The notes: generated from the sequence alone by a model not told the origin. A stretch of DNA of 64,000 bases from an uncultured Methanomassiliicoccales archaeon (GCA_934702355.1 CAKUXX010000006.1:1-64000); one strand, 5' to 3'. Shown: positions 17,199-25,574, counted from the first letter of the stretch. Numbers and translations: made by a program.

Positions 17199-17837
17199 AT
17201 GGAAGAATCCGTGTTCATCGATGCCCGCAGGTTCGTGGAGGGGCTTTTCGAGGGTGACAGCAGCGGTCACGACATTTGGCACACCGTCAGGGTGCATGAC
17301 ACCGCGGTCACCATCTGCGGTTCGGAGGGCGGTGATCTGGACATCGTGCGGCTCGCCGCATTGCTGCACGATGCCGATGACAGGAAGTTGTTCGGGGACA
17401 CGGGATATGCCAACGCCCGCAGGTTCATGTCGTCCGAGGGGATCCCCGACGATGTCGCCGATGCAGTGGTCCGGATAATCAGCCAGATATCCTTCAAAGG
17501 GTCGGACACGGTCGTCCCGGACACATTGGAAGGGAAGATTGTACAAGACGCGGACAGGATGGATGCCATCGGGGCGATAGGCATCGCGAGGGCCTTCGCG
17601 TACGGAGGGAGCAGGGGGCGCGACATGCACATTCCTGGGGAGCCTCCGAAGACGGGGATGGACGGTCGCGCATATGCGGAAAACCGCGGGACGAGTGTCA
17701 ACCACTTCTACGAGAAGCTGCTGCTCCTGAAGGATCTGATGAATACGGACACCGCGAAGAGGATGGCCGAGGAGCGTCACAGATACATGGTCGGTTTCCT
17801 CGACGAGTTCATGGCCGAGTGGGACGGTCGGAGATGA
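17199..17837 (+). CDS. HD-domain phosphohydrolase-like protein
   Basis: A 212-residue HD-superfamily protein. The metal-binding residues are visible as GHDIWHTVRVHD (first His), LLHDADD (HD pair) and VQDADRMDAIG (last Asp). This YedJ/PF01966-like group hydrolyses phosphate esters or nucleotides, but substrates vary and none can be assigned. A TATA-like GATATCATGATATGG is centred about 24 nt upstream of the ATG, consistent with leaderless transcription, divergent from archease. Confidence 0.83.
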   Translation: MEESVFIDARRFVEGLFEGDSSGHDIWHTVRVHDTAVTICGSEGGDLDIVRLAALLHDADDRKLFGDTGYANARRFMSSEGIPDDVADAVVRIISQISFKGSDTVVPDTLEGKIVQDADRMDAIGAIGIARAFAYGGSRGRDMHIPGEPPKTGMDGRAYAENRGTSVNHFYEKLLLLKDLMNTDTAKRMAEERHRYMVGFLDEFMAEWDGRR

Positions 17838-17930
17838 TTCCTACGGATTCCACAGCGGCTTGATTGATAATCGTAGCGAATCTGCGGATTTCGTTCCGAT
17901 TACACGAAAAATCATTCGATTCTTGGCAAC

Positions 17931-17938
17931 ATTTTAAG
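17931..17938 (+). promoter_or_regulatory. TATA element of aspartate dehydrogenase gene
   Basis: ATTTTAAG is centred about 27 nt before the ATG at 17962 and no Shine-Dalgarno lies between, so a leaderless transcript is likely. Confidence 0.5.
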
Positions 17939-17961
17939 AATCAGTACTTATACGGCCATCC

Positions 17962-18768
17962 ATGCGCATAACGATCGTAGGTTGCGGGTCCATCGGCTCG
18001 AAGTTGGCCATGGCCGCAGATGAGATGGCAGAGGTGAAGAGAATCTACCTCATAGACGAGGTTCCGAAGCTTGCCGAGGAACTCGCCGCACAGTTGAAGA
18101 AAGCCATCGTTATCAACGATGTGGAGGAGGAGCTGTATCACTGCGACCTGGTGATAGAGTCCGCATCCCAGAAGGCCGCCACGGCCATAGTCCCCAAGGT
18201 CGTCGCCAGGGGAGTGGACATCATGATCATGTCCGTCGGAGCCCTTGTGGACGATTCCTTCAGGGAGGCTATCAGGGAGAAGGCCAAGCAGTCCGAGGCG
18301 AAGATCTTCATCCCGTCCGGAGCCGTCTGCGGAACCGACGGTCTGAGGTCCTCTGCGGTCGGCAAGCTCGACGATGTCGAGCTCATAACGACCAAAGGCC
18401 CCAAGAGTCTCGAGGGTGTCGCATTCCTGATTGACCGTGGCATAATCGTGGACGAGGTCAAGGAGCCCACAGTCATATTCTCCGGTCCCGCAAGGGAGGC
18501 CGTCCAGCTGTTCCCCAAGAACGTCAACGTCGCGGCCACAGTGTCGCTCCTGGGAGTGGGATTCGACAAGACAAAGGTCACAGTCGTCCTGGACCCCACT
18601 ACGCACACCAACTCGCACGAGCTGAAGCTCAAGGGCGAGTTCGGAGAGATGGTCTGCCACACATACAACGTCCCGTCCCCCGACAACCCCAAGACATCCT
18701 ATCTTGCCGCGATGTCCGCGATATCCGCGCTCAAGAGGATCGTCAGGAACGAGTGGATCGGTATCTGA
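17962..18768 (+). CDS. nadX: L-aspartate dehydrogenase NadX
   Basis: A 268-residue NAD(P)-dependent aspartate dehydrogenase that forms iminoaspartate for NAD synthesis. The Rossmann motif GCGSIGSK is at residues 7-14. The active-site segment PSGAVCGTDGL and the His-bearing DPTTHTNSHEL near the C-terminus are both present, as in archaeal NadX. No quinolinate synthase gene is adjacent, and the gene appears monocistronic. A T-rich stretch around 18819-18838 may terminate it. Confidence 0.9.
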   Translation: MRITIVGCGSIGSKLAMAADEMAEVKRIYLIDEVPKLAEELAAQLKKAIVINDVEEELYHCDLVIESASQKAATAIVPKVVARGVDIMIMSVGALVDDSFREAIREKAKQSEAKIFIPSGAVCGTDGLRSSAVGKLDDVELITTKGPKSLEGVAFLIDRGIIVDEVKEPTVIFSGPAREAVQLFPKNVNVAATVSLLGVGFDKTKVTVVLDPTTHTNSHELKLKGEFGEMVCHTYNVPSPDNPKTSYLAAMSAISALKRIVRNEWIGI

Positions 18769-18978
18769 TCAGGCAAACATCCGCTCGGGCAGGCGTCCGG
18801 GCGGATCCTTCGATCCTCTGACCTTTCTTTTGTTCTGCGATCACGGGACCTATAACATTGATGACACCGAGACTGCGGTCGGCCGTCGCTTCGTTTTCTT
18901 CCGAGGGTGTTCGGGACGTTCTCAGACAGTCTGGATTCGAACTGGATCCTGTGATTTCCGTTCAACTGATGATTCCGA
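18769..18978. other. Non-coding gap between nadX and the repeat array
   Basis: Together with the repeat array this makes a gap of about 360 bases without a convincing gene. The first part holds a pyrimidine-rich run (TTTCTTTTGTTCTG at about 18822-18835) that could end the nadX transcript and a lone TATA-like CCTATAAC near 18851. I see no protein-like frame or RNA fold here. Confidence 0.5.
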
Positions 18979-19131
18979 TTCCCTCATAAAAGTAGTCATT
19001 CCGTTGCAACATTCCCTCATAAAAGTAGTCATTTCAACTCTAGATTCACTCATAAAAGTAGTCGGACAATCAATATATTCCCTCATAAAAGTAGTCATTA
19101 ATACTTGTACGTCGTTCAAGAAAGCAGTCAT
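18979..19131 (+). repeat. Five 33-bp phased direct repeats upstream of an AAA ATPase gene
   Basis: A 19-bp core, CCCTCATAAAAGTAGTCAT, begins at 18981, 19014, 19047 and 19080, exactly 33 bp apart; copy three has A for C at position 2 and differs at its end. A fifth degenerate copy (14 of 19 bases) fills 19113-19131, the next 33-bp step, and ends on the base before the ATG at 19132. The 14-bp spacers are unrelated. TTAATACTT at about 19097-19105 is a plausible TATA lying between copies four and five. The arrangement looks like an operator with several protein sites on one DNA face. Confidence 0.9.
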
Positions 19132-20523
19132 ATGGAGCGCAAGATAACCCAGAAGATGATGGACTGGAAGTCCGATCCGGAACGCCGTCCGTTGATAATT
19201 GCCGGTTGCAGGCAGATAGGCAAGACCTACTCTATCAGAGAATTCGTGTCGAACGAGTACAAAAGTCACATCTACATCAATTTCGAAGTGCAGCCCGACA
19301 AGAAGGAGCTTTTCAGAGGGGATTGCACAGCCGACGAGCTGATCTCCAGACTCATCCTGTCCGAGGGCGTCCATATGTATTCGGGGGAATCGGCCATAGT
19401 GTTGGATGAGATCCAGGCCTGCACGGAAGCATACTCCGCGCTCAAACCGCTGTCCGAGGATAAGAGATTCGACATAATCTGCAGCGGATCGTTCCTAGGC
19501 ATAAACCTGGATGACGACGACGATCATCTGTCTCCGCTCGGTTATGCCAAGATCATGCAGATGCACCCCATGGATTTCGAAGAATATCTGTGGGCCATGG
19601 GAATCAACAAGGATCTCATATCCGAGGTCCGTGCCAAGGTCCAGGGGTTGGAACGTATCGACGATTACTTCCACCAGGCATTCACCAAGCATTTCAGAAC
19701 CTACATGGTCGTGGGAGGGATGCCGGCCGCTGTCAGGGCATACGCGGACACCAAAGACTACGTCAGGACCTTCGACGTGCTGCAGGATATCATCATGGTG
19801 CTGAAGAGGGACACGGGCAAATACTCCCGCAAGGCCGGACGCACGAAGATAAACAAGTGTCTGGACTCCATACCGCGTCAGCTTTCGAAAGAGAACAAGA
19901 AGTTCATCTATTCCGATGTGGAGAAGAGGAAAGGCGTGGGCAAAAGGACCTATGGGAGTGCACTGGACTGGTTGAAGGAAGCCGGACTCATAACGCTGTG
20001 CAACAATCTCACAGAACCCAACAAACCTCTGTCCGGCAGAGCGATCGAGGACGTCTTCAAGGTGTTCATGAACGATACCGGATTGCTGATGACGCTGATG
20101 GACGCTTGCGATCCCGCAGATATCGTGCTCAGGGACCCATATTCCAACAACGGTGCCGTGATGGAGTGTGCGGTCGCATCGGCTCTCGTGAAGAACGGGT
20201 ATCCTCTGTACTACTATTCGAAACAGGACAGCACTCTTGAGATAGATTTCGTGACCGAGTCCGAGGGGACCCCCATTCTGATCGAGGTCAAGTCCGGGAG
20301 GAACAAGAAGGCAAAATCGCTCTCGATGCTCATGAAGGAGAAGGACAGGAAGCGCAAGGGATACAAGATAATGGATTCCAACATAGAGACTGACGAATCC
20401 GGCATCGTGCATCTGCCTCTCTACGCACCGTGTTTCTTCGAGGAGGTGAGGGTTTCCGATATACCGGAACCGCCTTTGGCGGACGATATCAACGCGAGAT
20501 TCCTCCAGAGAAGCTCGGAATGA
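19132..20523 (+). CDS. AAA ATPase with DUF4143-type C-terminal domain
   Basis: A 463-residue protein. The N-terminal P-loop ATPase has Walker A GCRQIGKT (about residues 25-32), Walker B IVLDEIQA and a sensor segment ICSGSFLGI. A winged-helix-like linker follows, then the C-terminal DUF4143 region with a PD-(D/E)xK-like pattern (LEIDFVTE, then ILIEVKSG). These ATPases are abundant in gut microbes and archaea; their role is unsettled (defence, toxin-like or regulatory functions have been proposed). The ATG at 19132 directly follows the last repeat. A second ATPase of the same broad class lies 200 bp downstream, but the two proteins differ clearly in sequence. Confidence 0.85.
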   Translation: MERKITQKMMDWKSDPERRPLIIAGCRQIGKTYSIREFVSNEYKSHIYINFEVQPDKKELFRGDCTADELISRLILSEGVHMYSGESAIVLDEIQACTEAYSALKPLSEDKRFDIICSGSFLGINLDDDDDHLSPLGYAKIMQMHPMDFEEYLWAMGINKDLISEVRAKVQGLERIDDYFHQAFTKHFRTYMVVGGMPAAVRAYADTKDYVRTFDVLQDIIMVLKRDTGKYSRKAGRTKINKCLDSIPRQLSKENKKFIYSDVEKRKGVGKRTYGSALDWLKEAGLITLCNNLTEPNKPLSGRAIEDVFKVFMNDTGLLMTLMDACDPADIVLRDPYSNNGAVMECAVASALVKNGYPLYYYSKQDSTLEIDFVTESEGTPILIEVKSGRNKKAKSLSMLMKEKDRKRKGYKIMDSNIETDESGIVHLPLYAPCFFEEVRVSDIPEPPLADDINARFLQRSSE

Positions 20524-20638
20524 TTTCCTGATGCAGATAAATGGGGTGAAGCGGTCTGTCAATCCGGTTTTATGATGTCGCCGACGACCGATGGGAACCT
20601 TCACCCTGCGATGATCTATGGGGTCCATCTCGATAGTA

Positions 20639-20697
20639 TTGGATTACAATCCAAAAAATAAGATACAAGTGTAGTTTTATGGATTGCAATCCATAAA
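20639..20697 (+). promoter_or_regulatory. Two related palindromes upstream of the second AAA ATPase gene
   Basis: TTGGATTACAATCCAA at 20639-20654 has perfect 7-bp arms. The segment 20676-20697 is a perfect 22-bp palindrome with core TGGATTGCAATCCA. Both share GGATT-N2-AATCC and their centres are 40 bp apart. The second overlaps the likely TATA (TTTTAT at 20675-20680) and ends 24 bp before the ATG at 20722. This is the layout of a dimer-bound operator pair that blocks the promoter. Confidence 0.85.
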
Positions 20698-20721
20698 TGC
20701 AGGCAGGACCATCACATCCTC

Positions 20722-21945
20722 ATGCCCGAAGTTTACGAGCAGTGGAACCGGAGATTCGTTGTCCGCGAGAACTATCTCAGAATTCTTCGTACCGTTAAGG
20801 ACAAGACGGACCTCATCAAGGTGATCACGGGGTGTCGCCGTTCGGGCAAATCCACGCTCATGGAGCAGTACATCCGCTGGCTCGGAGCCCAGGGAGTGGA
20901 CGGATCCAACATAATGCACTTCGATCTCGAATCCATAGAATGCAGGCATATACGCGATGGCGGACAGCTCATAGACATCATACTTTCGAGGCGTGCCTCC
21001 GGGATGAATTACATCCTCATCGACGAGGTTCAGCGTCTCGAGGGCTGGGAGGATTGTCTGAACAGGTTGGGAAACGAGGACGGTTTCGACATCTACGTAA
21101 CTGGTTCCAATGCATTCATCCTCTCGTCCGACCTCAGTACCTTCCTCACGGGGCGGCAGTTCGAGATTAAGATATTGCCATTGTCCTTCGGGGAGTTCAT
21201 TGCTCTGAATCCTCCGGATCCCGGACATGATGCGGGTGCGAGACTCATAGACTACATCCAATGGGGAGGCATGCCCGCCGTGGATCTGGATGCCGGGGAG
21301 AGATACAACCGCCAGCTTCTGCAGGGGATCTTCGGGGACATAGTGCTGAAGGATGTCGTGACCCGTCTGTCCGATAGGATCGACACTGCGAAGCTCAACT
21401 CGACCGCGATGTTCCTGCTCGGGAACATCGGGAACCTGACCAACACCAGCCGGATGGCCAAATGCGCAGGCGTGGACAACAAGACCATGGGGAGCTACGT
21501 CGAAGGTTTTCTGGAGTCCTCGATGTTCTGTACTGCACGTAGATACGACATCGTTGCCGGGAAGATGTTGAACAGTACCGAGAAGTATTACGTCGTGGAC
21601 ACCGGGCTGAGGAACGCGGTGCTGGAGAACGCTGCGGGTGACGATATCAGCAGGCCACTTGAGAACATAGTGTATCTGGAGCTTGTCCACCGCGGCTATA
21701 CTGTGTCCGTCGGCTGCTACCGCGATGCGGAGGTCGATTTCGCAGCCGTCAGGGACGGGGAGTTGGAACTGTATCAGGTCGCGCTGACAGTCATGGACGA
21801 TCAGACCTTCGAGAGGGAGCGCAGGTCGCTGACGAGCATGAGGAACGGGTACAGGAAGACCATTCTCACTCTTGACCGGGTCAGACGCGATCCCGGACTG
21901 GGGGTCAGGCATCTCAACATCATCGATTGGCTTCTGTCGGAGTGA
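20722..21945 (+). CDS. AAA ATPase with DUF4143-type C-terminal domain
   Basis: A 407-residue P-loop ATPase. Walker A is GCRRSGKS (about residues 37-44), Walker B ILIDEVQRLEGW, and the sensor region IYVTGSNAFILSSDL. The middle holds the winged-helix-like part, and the C-terminus reads AEVDFAAVRDGELELYQVAL, where a PD-(D/E)xK nuclease would have ExK; the lysine is replaced, so nuclease activity is doubtful. Related genes are common and often solitary. It has its own palindromic promoter region and is not an obvious operon partner of the first ATPase. Confidence 0.87.
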   Translation: MPEVYEQWNRRFVVRENYLRILRTVKDKTDLIKVITGCRRSGKSTLMEQYIRWLGAQGVDGSNIMHFDLESIECRHIRDGGQLIDIILSRRASGMNYILIDEVQRLEGWEDCLNRLGNEDGFDIYVTGSNAFILSSDLSTFLTGRQFEIKILPLSFGEFIALNPPDPGHDAGARLIDYIQWGGMPAVDLDAGERYNRQLLQGIFGDIVLKDVVTRLSDRIDTAKLNSTAMFLLGNIGNLTNTSRMAKCAGVDNKTMGSYVEGFLESSMFCTARRYDIVAGKMLNSTEKYYVVDTGLRNAVLENAAGDDISRPLENIVYLELVHRGYTVSVGCYRDAEVDFAAVRDGELELYQVALTVMDDQTFERERRSLTSMRNGYRKTILTLDRVRRDPGLGVRHLNIIDWLLSE

Positions 21946-21986
21946 ATGAGTGATCTGCTCTCAGATAAATGAAGGATGAAATGGTC

Positions 21987-22000
21987 GCGGGTTTCCCCGC
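21987..22000 (-). terminator. GC hairpin after the ABC ATPase gene
   Basis: GCGGG and CCCGC pair around a 4-nt loop, 7 nt past the TAA of the minus-strand ABC ATPase gene. It also lies between this gene and the convergent AAA gene. Confidence 0.55.
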
Positions 22001-22007
22001 AACCTGT

Positions 22008-22790
22008 TTAATCCAGAGACAAGGCAGACCCCAATATCACATGAGGTTTACCCTCATCTTCCACGATGCGGCATTCGACGTTGTAGACCTTGTTGATAAG
22101 TTCCTCTGTGATGATCTCTGAGGGGTCACCCACCTGTATGACCGTGCCGCCCTCCATCACTATGACTTTATGCGCATACTTGGCGGAGATGTTCAGATCG
22201 TGACTGATCATGATTATGATCTTGTTATCCTGAATGGCCAGTCCTCTCAGCAGTTCGGTGACGTACACCTGGTGCTTAACATCCAGATTCGCGGTCGGTT
22301 CATCAAGCAATAGGACTTCCGTCTGTTGGACAAGACCTCTCGCCAATGCTACTTTCTGATGTTGACCTGCAGACAGTTCGTTGAATCCGCGCATGGCAAA
22401 ATCCTCTATTCCGAGCATTTTCATCACGCGTGTCACCAACTGCAGGTCCTCATCGGTGGTCTTCCACTTGTTCCTGTTCTGTCTTCCCAGAAGGATGGCA
22501 TCCACGACGGGCATGGAGAAGACGTCCATGGTCTGTACCGGGACATATCCGATATGCTGAGATATCTCCTTCAAGGACATCTCTTTCGTATCCTTATCAT
22601 TCAGTAGGACCTGTCCGGATGTCGGCTTGAATATCTTGTTGATGCATTTGATCATCGTGGATTTGCCGACTCCGTTGGGACCTATGATGCAGTACAGTCC
22701 GGGTTCCGTTATCGTCAGATTCACATCGTGGATGACAGGCTTCGAATCCTGTCCATATGAGTATGAGACATCTTTCAGTTCTATCTTCAT
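22008..22790 (-). CDS. ABC transporter ATP-binding protein, FecE/BtuD type
   Basis: A 260-residue ATPase of the iron-siderophore/heme/cobalamin importer class. Walker A is GPNGVGKST (near residue 37), the signature is LSAGQHQKVALARGL, and Walker B is VLLLDEPTANLD, followed by the switch His in MISHDL. It lies four bases after the permease gene, completing a binding protein - permease - ATPase operon on the minus strand. It ends with one of only four TAA stops seen in the window. Confidence 0.92.
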   Translation of the reverse strand: MKIELKDVSYSYGQDSKPVIHDVNLTITEPGLYCIIGPNGVGKSTMIKCINKIFKPTSGQVLLNDKDTKEMSLKEISQHIGYVPVQTMDVFSMPVVDAILLGRQNRNKWKTTDEDLQLVTRVMKMLGIEDFAMRGFNELSAGQHQKVALARGLVQQTEVLLLDEPTANLDVKHQVYVTELLRGLAIQDNKIIIMISHDLNISAKYAHKVIVMEGGTVIQVGDPSEIITEELINKVYNVECRIVEDEGKPHVILGSALSLD

Positions 22791-22794
22791 ACTA

Positions 22795-23940
22795 TCACCA
22801 TACGTTGCTCTTCTTCCTGAGGATCAGCCACAGGAACAGAGGTCCACCGAGGAATGCCATGACGACTCCGACCTGTAGGATCGCAGGGGCCATGATGGTC
22901 CTTCCGATGAGGTCCGACACGATCAGCAACAACGCTCCGAAGGCTGCCGAAGAAGGCAGCAGGAATCTGTTGTCTGCTCCGATGAATATTCTGACTATAT
23001 GGGGAGCCACAAGTCCTACGAATCCGATCAGACCTGTGAAGCTAACCACGGCCGCAGTCATCAAAGCTACCAGAACCAGACATATGCGTCTGAGTCTCTC
23101 CGCATCTATTCCCAATGCCTTGGCGCTTTCGTCACCGCTGGCCAGTGCATTGAGTCTGTGCGTCATCAGCATGAGGATTATCATGATCGGGATGACGAAC
23201 ATGGCGATGATGGGGACATCATCCGCACTCGCGAATCCCAACGATCCAACTGTCCATCTGTAGAGGTCGCTGAGTTGATTGGGATCGGCCATGAGGGTGA
23301 ATACGGTTGTGAATGCATTGAACAGGTACATCACAGCTATACCTCCCATGATCATGGTCGTGGGGGAAGCGTTCTTTATGCGCGATATACCGACGATCAC
23401 AGCCATGGGGATCAGCGAGAATACGAACGCATTCAGGATTGTCCCGTACTGTTCTATGTTGAAGATCGAGAATCCTAACACGACACTTATTGTGGCACCG
23501 AGGCTTGCTCCGGAGGATACACCCGTGGTGTACGAATCGGCAAGCGGATTCATCAGAGTGCTCTGCATGACCACTCCCGCGACGGCAAGAGCGGCACCTG
23601 CAAGGATCGCAACAGCCAATTTGGGTAATCTGAGTGTGAAGATGATGCTGTCTTCCAGTTTCAGTTCATCAGGAACGTTGCCCCAGATGTGATCCCATAT
23701 GACCCTGTAGCAGTCAAAGAAATCTATGGGGTAATCTCCGACGGATAGAGCATATCCGACGGCTATGACGATCAGAATCAGGCAAGTAAAAATGAACAGC
23801 CATTTGCGACGGATGTATTTCGAGTAATCATCCAGAACGCGGGTCTCATCTTCTTTCTCTAGAGGTGAACTCCAGATGTTCAGAGAGTTCCTGACAACAT
23901 CTTTGATGACAGGGTCGTTTTCTATTTCCTGGGCAACCAT
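22795..23940 (-). CDS. FecCD family ABC permease
   Basis: A 381-residue permease of the FecCD/BtuC family. The family motif LRLPKLAVAILAGAALAVAGVVMQ is at about residues 105-128, GVSSGASLGA follows, and the coupling segment ALGID and the GLIGFVGLVAPHI region are present. About ten membrane helices are expected. An N-terminal cytoplasmic extension of about 45 charged residues precedes the first helix. The substrate class is iron chelate, heme or corrinoid; a corrinoid is attractive for a methylotrophic methanogen but not provable here. Confidence 0.92.
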   Translation of the reverse strand: MVAQEIENDPVIKDVVRNSLNIWSSPLEKEDETRVLDDYSKYIRRKWLFIFTCLILIVIAVGYALSVGDYPIDFFDCYRVIWDHIWGNVPDELKLEDSIIFTLRLPKLAVAILAGAALAVAGVVMQSTLMNPLADSYTTGVSSGASLGATISVVLGFSIFNIEQYGTILNAFVFSLIPMAVIVGISRIKNASPTTMIMGGIAVMYLFNAFTTVFTLMADPNQLSDLYRWTVGSLGFASADDVPIIAMFVIPIMIILMLMTHRLNALASGDESAKALGIDAERLRRICLVLVALMTAAVVSFTGLIGFVGLVAPHIVRIFIGADNRFLLPSSAAFGALLLIVSDLIGRTIMAPAILQVGVVMAFLGGPLFLWLILRKKSNVW

Positions 23941-23960
23941 TTGTTCCCGCTCCTAGGGGT

Positions 23961-23980
23961 GAGGCGGGGGGACCCGCCTC
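23961..23980 (-). terminator. Intercistronic hairpin between binding protein and permease genes
   Basis: GAGGCGGG and CCCGCCTC form a perfect 8-bp stem with a 4-nt loop, 10 nt past the binding-protein stop and 20 nt before the permease start. It probably ends or protects most transcripts so that the binding protein is made in excess. Confidence 0.6.
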
Positions 23981-23990
23981 GGAAAATGGT

Positions 23991-25343
23991 TCAGGCAGAG
24001 GATGTCCTGAACGGGATGGCGTTACCCATGTTCTTGACGTCCGCATTGTCGTACATTGTGAAGTGGTCGTAGTAGTACTGGAGATAGTCCCATCCGACCT
24101 TTTCGTCGAAGAGGGAGGGCCAGATGTACGACGACAGCAGAACAAGTTCGGATGCACCGGCACAGCTTGCTATGTTGTAGTAGTTCACACCGTAGACGTT
24201 TCCGTTCTTGTAGGCGTTCGTCTCCTTGTAGACAGACGCGTAAGCATCGAACTGCTTCTGGATATCCGCAACGCTCGCATTGGAGGTCTGGAACATGATG
24301 ATGACAATGACGTCGGGGTCGAGCCTGTAGATCTCCTCCAGGCTGATGGCGGGGCATCCGCTGTCAACGACGGTGTTGACGCTCTTCATACCGGTGAGGG
24401 AGATGGTGTACACATCGCCCATCATGTTCCCGTTCGTGTGGACTGTGTCCAGGGTGATGTCGTTCGCGCCCTTGGAACCCATGGGTGTGAGGAATGTCCA
24501 GTCCTTATCGATATTGCTCGACTGGGTGTCGATGTATTTTCTTACACCGTCTACCCAATCGACGTACTCGTGTGCCTTGTCCAGGGCTTTGAACATGGCG
24601 CCGAGGGTGAGGATGGATCCGTAGATTTCCGTCGTTTCGACATTGTATGTAGTTGTGTTGAGGTGAATGACCTGGAGGTTCAGTCCTGCAGCATCGGAGA
24701 CGGTTTTGTATGTACTGTAGTCTCTGCTTGCGGAGTATCCGGTCTCGATCCAGATGTTGACGCCTTCCTTCACCGCGGCCTCTCCGTTCTCCCAGGGGCT
24801 TCCGACGTTCTTGATCTTGGTTCCCATTCCGGGGTATCTGACTCCATCGGTGGAGATGGAGTTCTGGAATGTTATGTCGCTTGTTGCCACGACGTTCTCG
24901 TACTGACCGAGAATGATCAGGGCATCGATGGCGTACATGTGGTGGGTTCCGATCTTTCCGCTGAGGGGATAGTCAATAGAATCTATCTTCTTCGCGCAGG
25001 ACCAGTAGTACATCTTGCAGCTTTCGCCGGCGATGATCTTCTCCAGGTGCTCGATGTCTTTCTCATCGAGGACACCGTCACAGTTGGTGTCTGCATATGC
25101 ATTCATGACGGGGTCGTACTCTGTTTTCCCGTCGATCAGGTCCCTAAGTGTCTGGACATCTTTCTTGTCCAGATAGTCGTCCCCATTGGCGTTTCCGAAG
25201 ACCGCCAATCTGACTTCATTGTTGAATTTGAATCCTAAGCTGTGGTTATCATCCTTGTCGTCGCCGGTGAGCATTATTGCGGCTGCTCCGGCTGCGACCA
25301 CGATGACGGCCACGGCAATGATTGCCATTGTTTTGGTATTCAT
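23991..25343 (-). CDS. ABC substrate-binding protein with dockerin-like EF-hand pair
   Basis: A 450-residue exported binding protein. It begins with a single hydrophobic helix (residues 6-26) that can act as membrane anchor. Two dockerin-like calcium loops follow at about 48-70 (FGNANGDDYLDKKDVQTL) and 83-105 (DTNCDGVLDEKDIEHL), then a periplasmic-binding-protein domain of the FecB/BtuF class. Fusion of a dockerin-like pair to an importer's binding protein is unusual; it may bind calcium or tether the protein at the cell surface. The ATG at 25343 lies 27 nt from a TATATATT element. It is first in the importer operon. Confidence 0.88.
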   Translation of the reverse strand: MNTKTMAIIAVAVIVVAAGAAAIMLTGDDKDDNHSLGFKFNNEVRLAVFGNANGDDYLDKKDVQTLRDLIDGKTEYDPVMNAYADTNCDGVLDEKDIEHLEKIIAGESCKMYYWSCAKKIDSIDYPLSGKIGTHHMYAIDALIILGQYENVVATSDITFQNSISTDGVRYPGMGTKIKNVGSPWENGEAAVKEGVNIWIETGYSASRDYSTYKTVSDAAGLNLQVIHLNTTTYNVETTEIYGSILTLGAMFKALDKAHEYVDWVDGVRKYIDTQSSNIDKDWTFLTPMGSKGANDITLDTVHTNGNMMGDVYTISLTGMKSVNTVVDSGCPAISLEEIYRLDPDVIVIIMFQTSNASVADIQKQFDAYASVYKETNAYKNGNVYGVNYYNIASCAGASELVLLSSYIWPSLFDEKVGWDYLQYYYDHFTMYDNADVKNMGNAIPFRTSSA

Positions 25344-25365
25344 CGATATGTCGTATTCGTGACTT

Positions 25366-25415
25366 GTATATATTTGGATGTATCGTCCAATGTATTTGTA
25401 ACCGAATACATCCAA
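25366..25415 (-). promoter_or_regulatory. Promoter and inverted repeat of the importer operon
   Basis: TATATATT (25367-25374) stands 27 nt before the ATG at 25343 on the minus strand. Directly upstream lies an inverted repeat, TTGGATGTAT (25374-25383) and ATACATCCAA (25406-25415), perfect over 10 bp with a 22-nt spacer. It covers the BRE region of the promoter and is a good candidate site for a metal-sensing regulator. Confidence 0.65.
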
Positions 25416-25546
25416 TTCATAGACGTTATTTGATGAATATATCAGAGGTACAGTGTACTCAAATGTTCACGGATGACGATAATCAGGATCATGGCGGGTT
25501 GGGAAGCTCATACGCCCGTAAGTTCCGTCGTTTCTGTCTTCACACC

Positions 25547-25555
25547 CTTATACAA
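25547..25555 (+). promoter_or_regulatory. TATA element of the M24 peptidase gene
   Basis: CTTATACAA is centred 24 nt before the ATG at 25575, which fixes that start over in-frame upstream codons. Confidence 0.5.
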
Positions 25556-25574
25556 GCTCGTCGATGTCGCGGTC

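Noticed and set aside
18979..19131. CRISPR array
   Set aside because: Repeat-spacer sizes (19 + 14 bp) are too short, there are only five units, the last is degenerate and no cas gene is present.
18704..19147. Plus-strand frame with an 11-residue repeat (SLIKVV)
   Set aside because: The repeat is an automatic result of the 33-bp DNA period; the upstream part looks non-protein-like, the frame overlaps the real ATPase start and no start signal is seen.
24063..25238. 391-codon plus-strand frame opposite the ABC binding protein
   Set aside because: Antisense shadow of a gene with clear domains and promoter.
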